Below are positions 15,257 through 15,257 of a stretch of DNA of 15,257 nucleotides, piece by piece. Source of the stretch: Gemmatimonadota bacterium (GTDB lineage Bacteria > JBHIER01 > G020348925); NCBI GenBank assembly GCA_020348925.1, contig CP070758.1:1047902-1063158 (forward strand). The letters are read 5' to 3'. The notes beneath the pieces were generated by a model. That model was not told where the DNA came from. It saw nothing but the letters and a program-made list of their open reading frames with translations, and made no database searches. Both the position numbers and the translations under genes were made by a program. The first letter of the stretch is position 1. The number at the start of each line of letters is the position of its first letter.

Positions 15257-15257
15257 C

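Overview
The window reads as chromosomal DNA of a Gram-negative (diderm) bacterium, most like an uncultured lineage of the Fibrobacterota-Chlorobiota-Bacteroidota (FCB) superphylum. The basis is a PorV/PorQ-family outer-membrane protein directly after a protein with a type IX secretion-like C-terminal domain, a Wzi-like outer-membrane barrel, a second small barrel protein and a dockerin-ended surface protein, beside ordinary bacterial housekeeping genes. No rRNA or marker gene fixes the phylum, so this placement is inference.

Layout: (1) 3-1966, plus strand: the 3' end of a secreted or surface protein with a sorting-type C-terminal domain, then a PorV/PorQ-like protein, closed by a good intrinsic terminator. 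(2) 2041-2352: a GC-rich intergenic stretch with several hairpins between convergent genes. (3) 7003-2353, minus strand: a tight five-gene run eno > ftsB/divIC-like > DUF502 membrane protein > mgtE > recO, with a recognisable sigma70-type promoter before eno. (4) 7083-7613: a gene-poor gap with one doubtful small frame. (5) 8306-7614, minus: a small outer-membrane beta-barrel protein with its own strong promoter and a leader of about 130 nt. (6) 8480-8696: a gap with traces of possible frameshifted coding. (7) 9425-8697, minus: a HAD-superfamily protein. (8) 9729-13497, plus: glyQS (glycyl-tRNA synthetase), a short RmlA-like sugar nucleotidyltransferase and a Wzi-like barrel, probably one transcript. 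(9) 14719-13601, minus: a flavoprotein of the NDH-2/SelD-N-terminal type. (10) 15256-14906, minus: the C-terminal end of a dockerin protein running off the window.

The genes fall into two themes. One is core metabolism and information processing: glycolysis, division, Mg2+ uptake, recombination repair and tRNA charging. The other is the cell surface: sorting-domain protein plus PorV, two barrels, nucleotide-sugar synthesis and a dockerin protein. I found no coherent undescribed system, no CRISPR array, tRNA, rRNA, insertion sequence or phage module. The most useful oddities are a degenerate heptamer tract that separates a Shine-Dalgarno-like sequence from the rmlA-like start codon, an orphan Shine-Dalgarno sequence after the dockerin gene, a HAD protein lacking the usual second aspartate, and a possible frameshifted gene remnant beside it.
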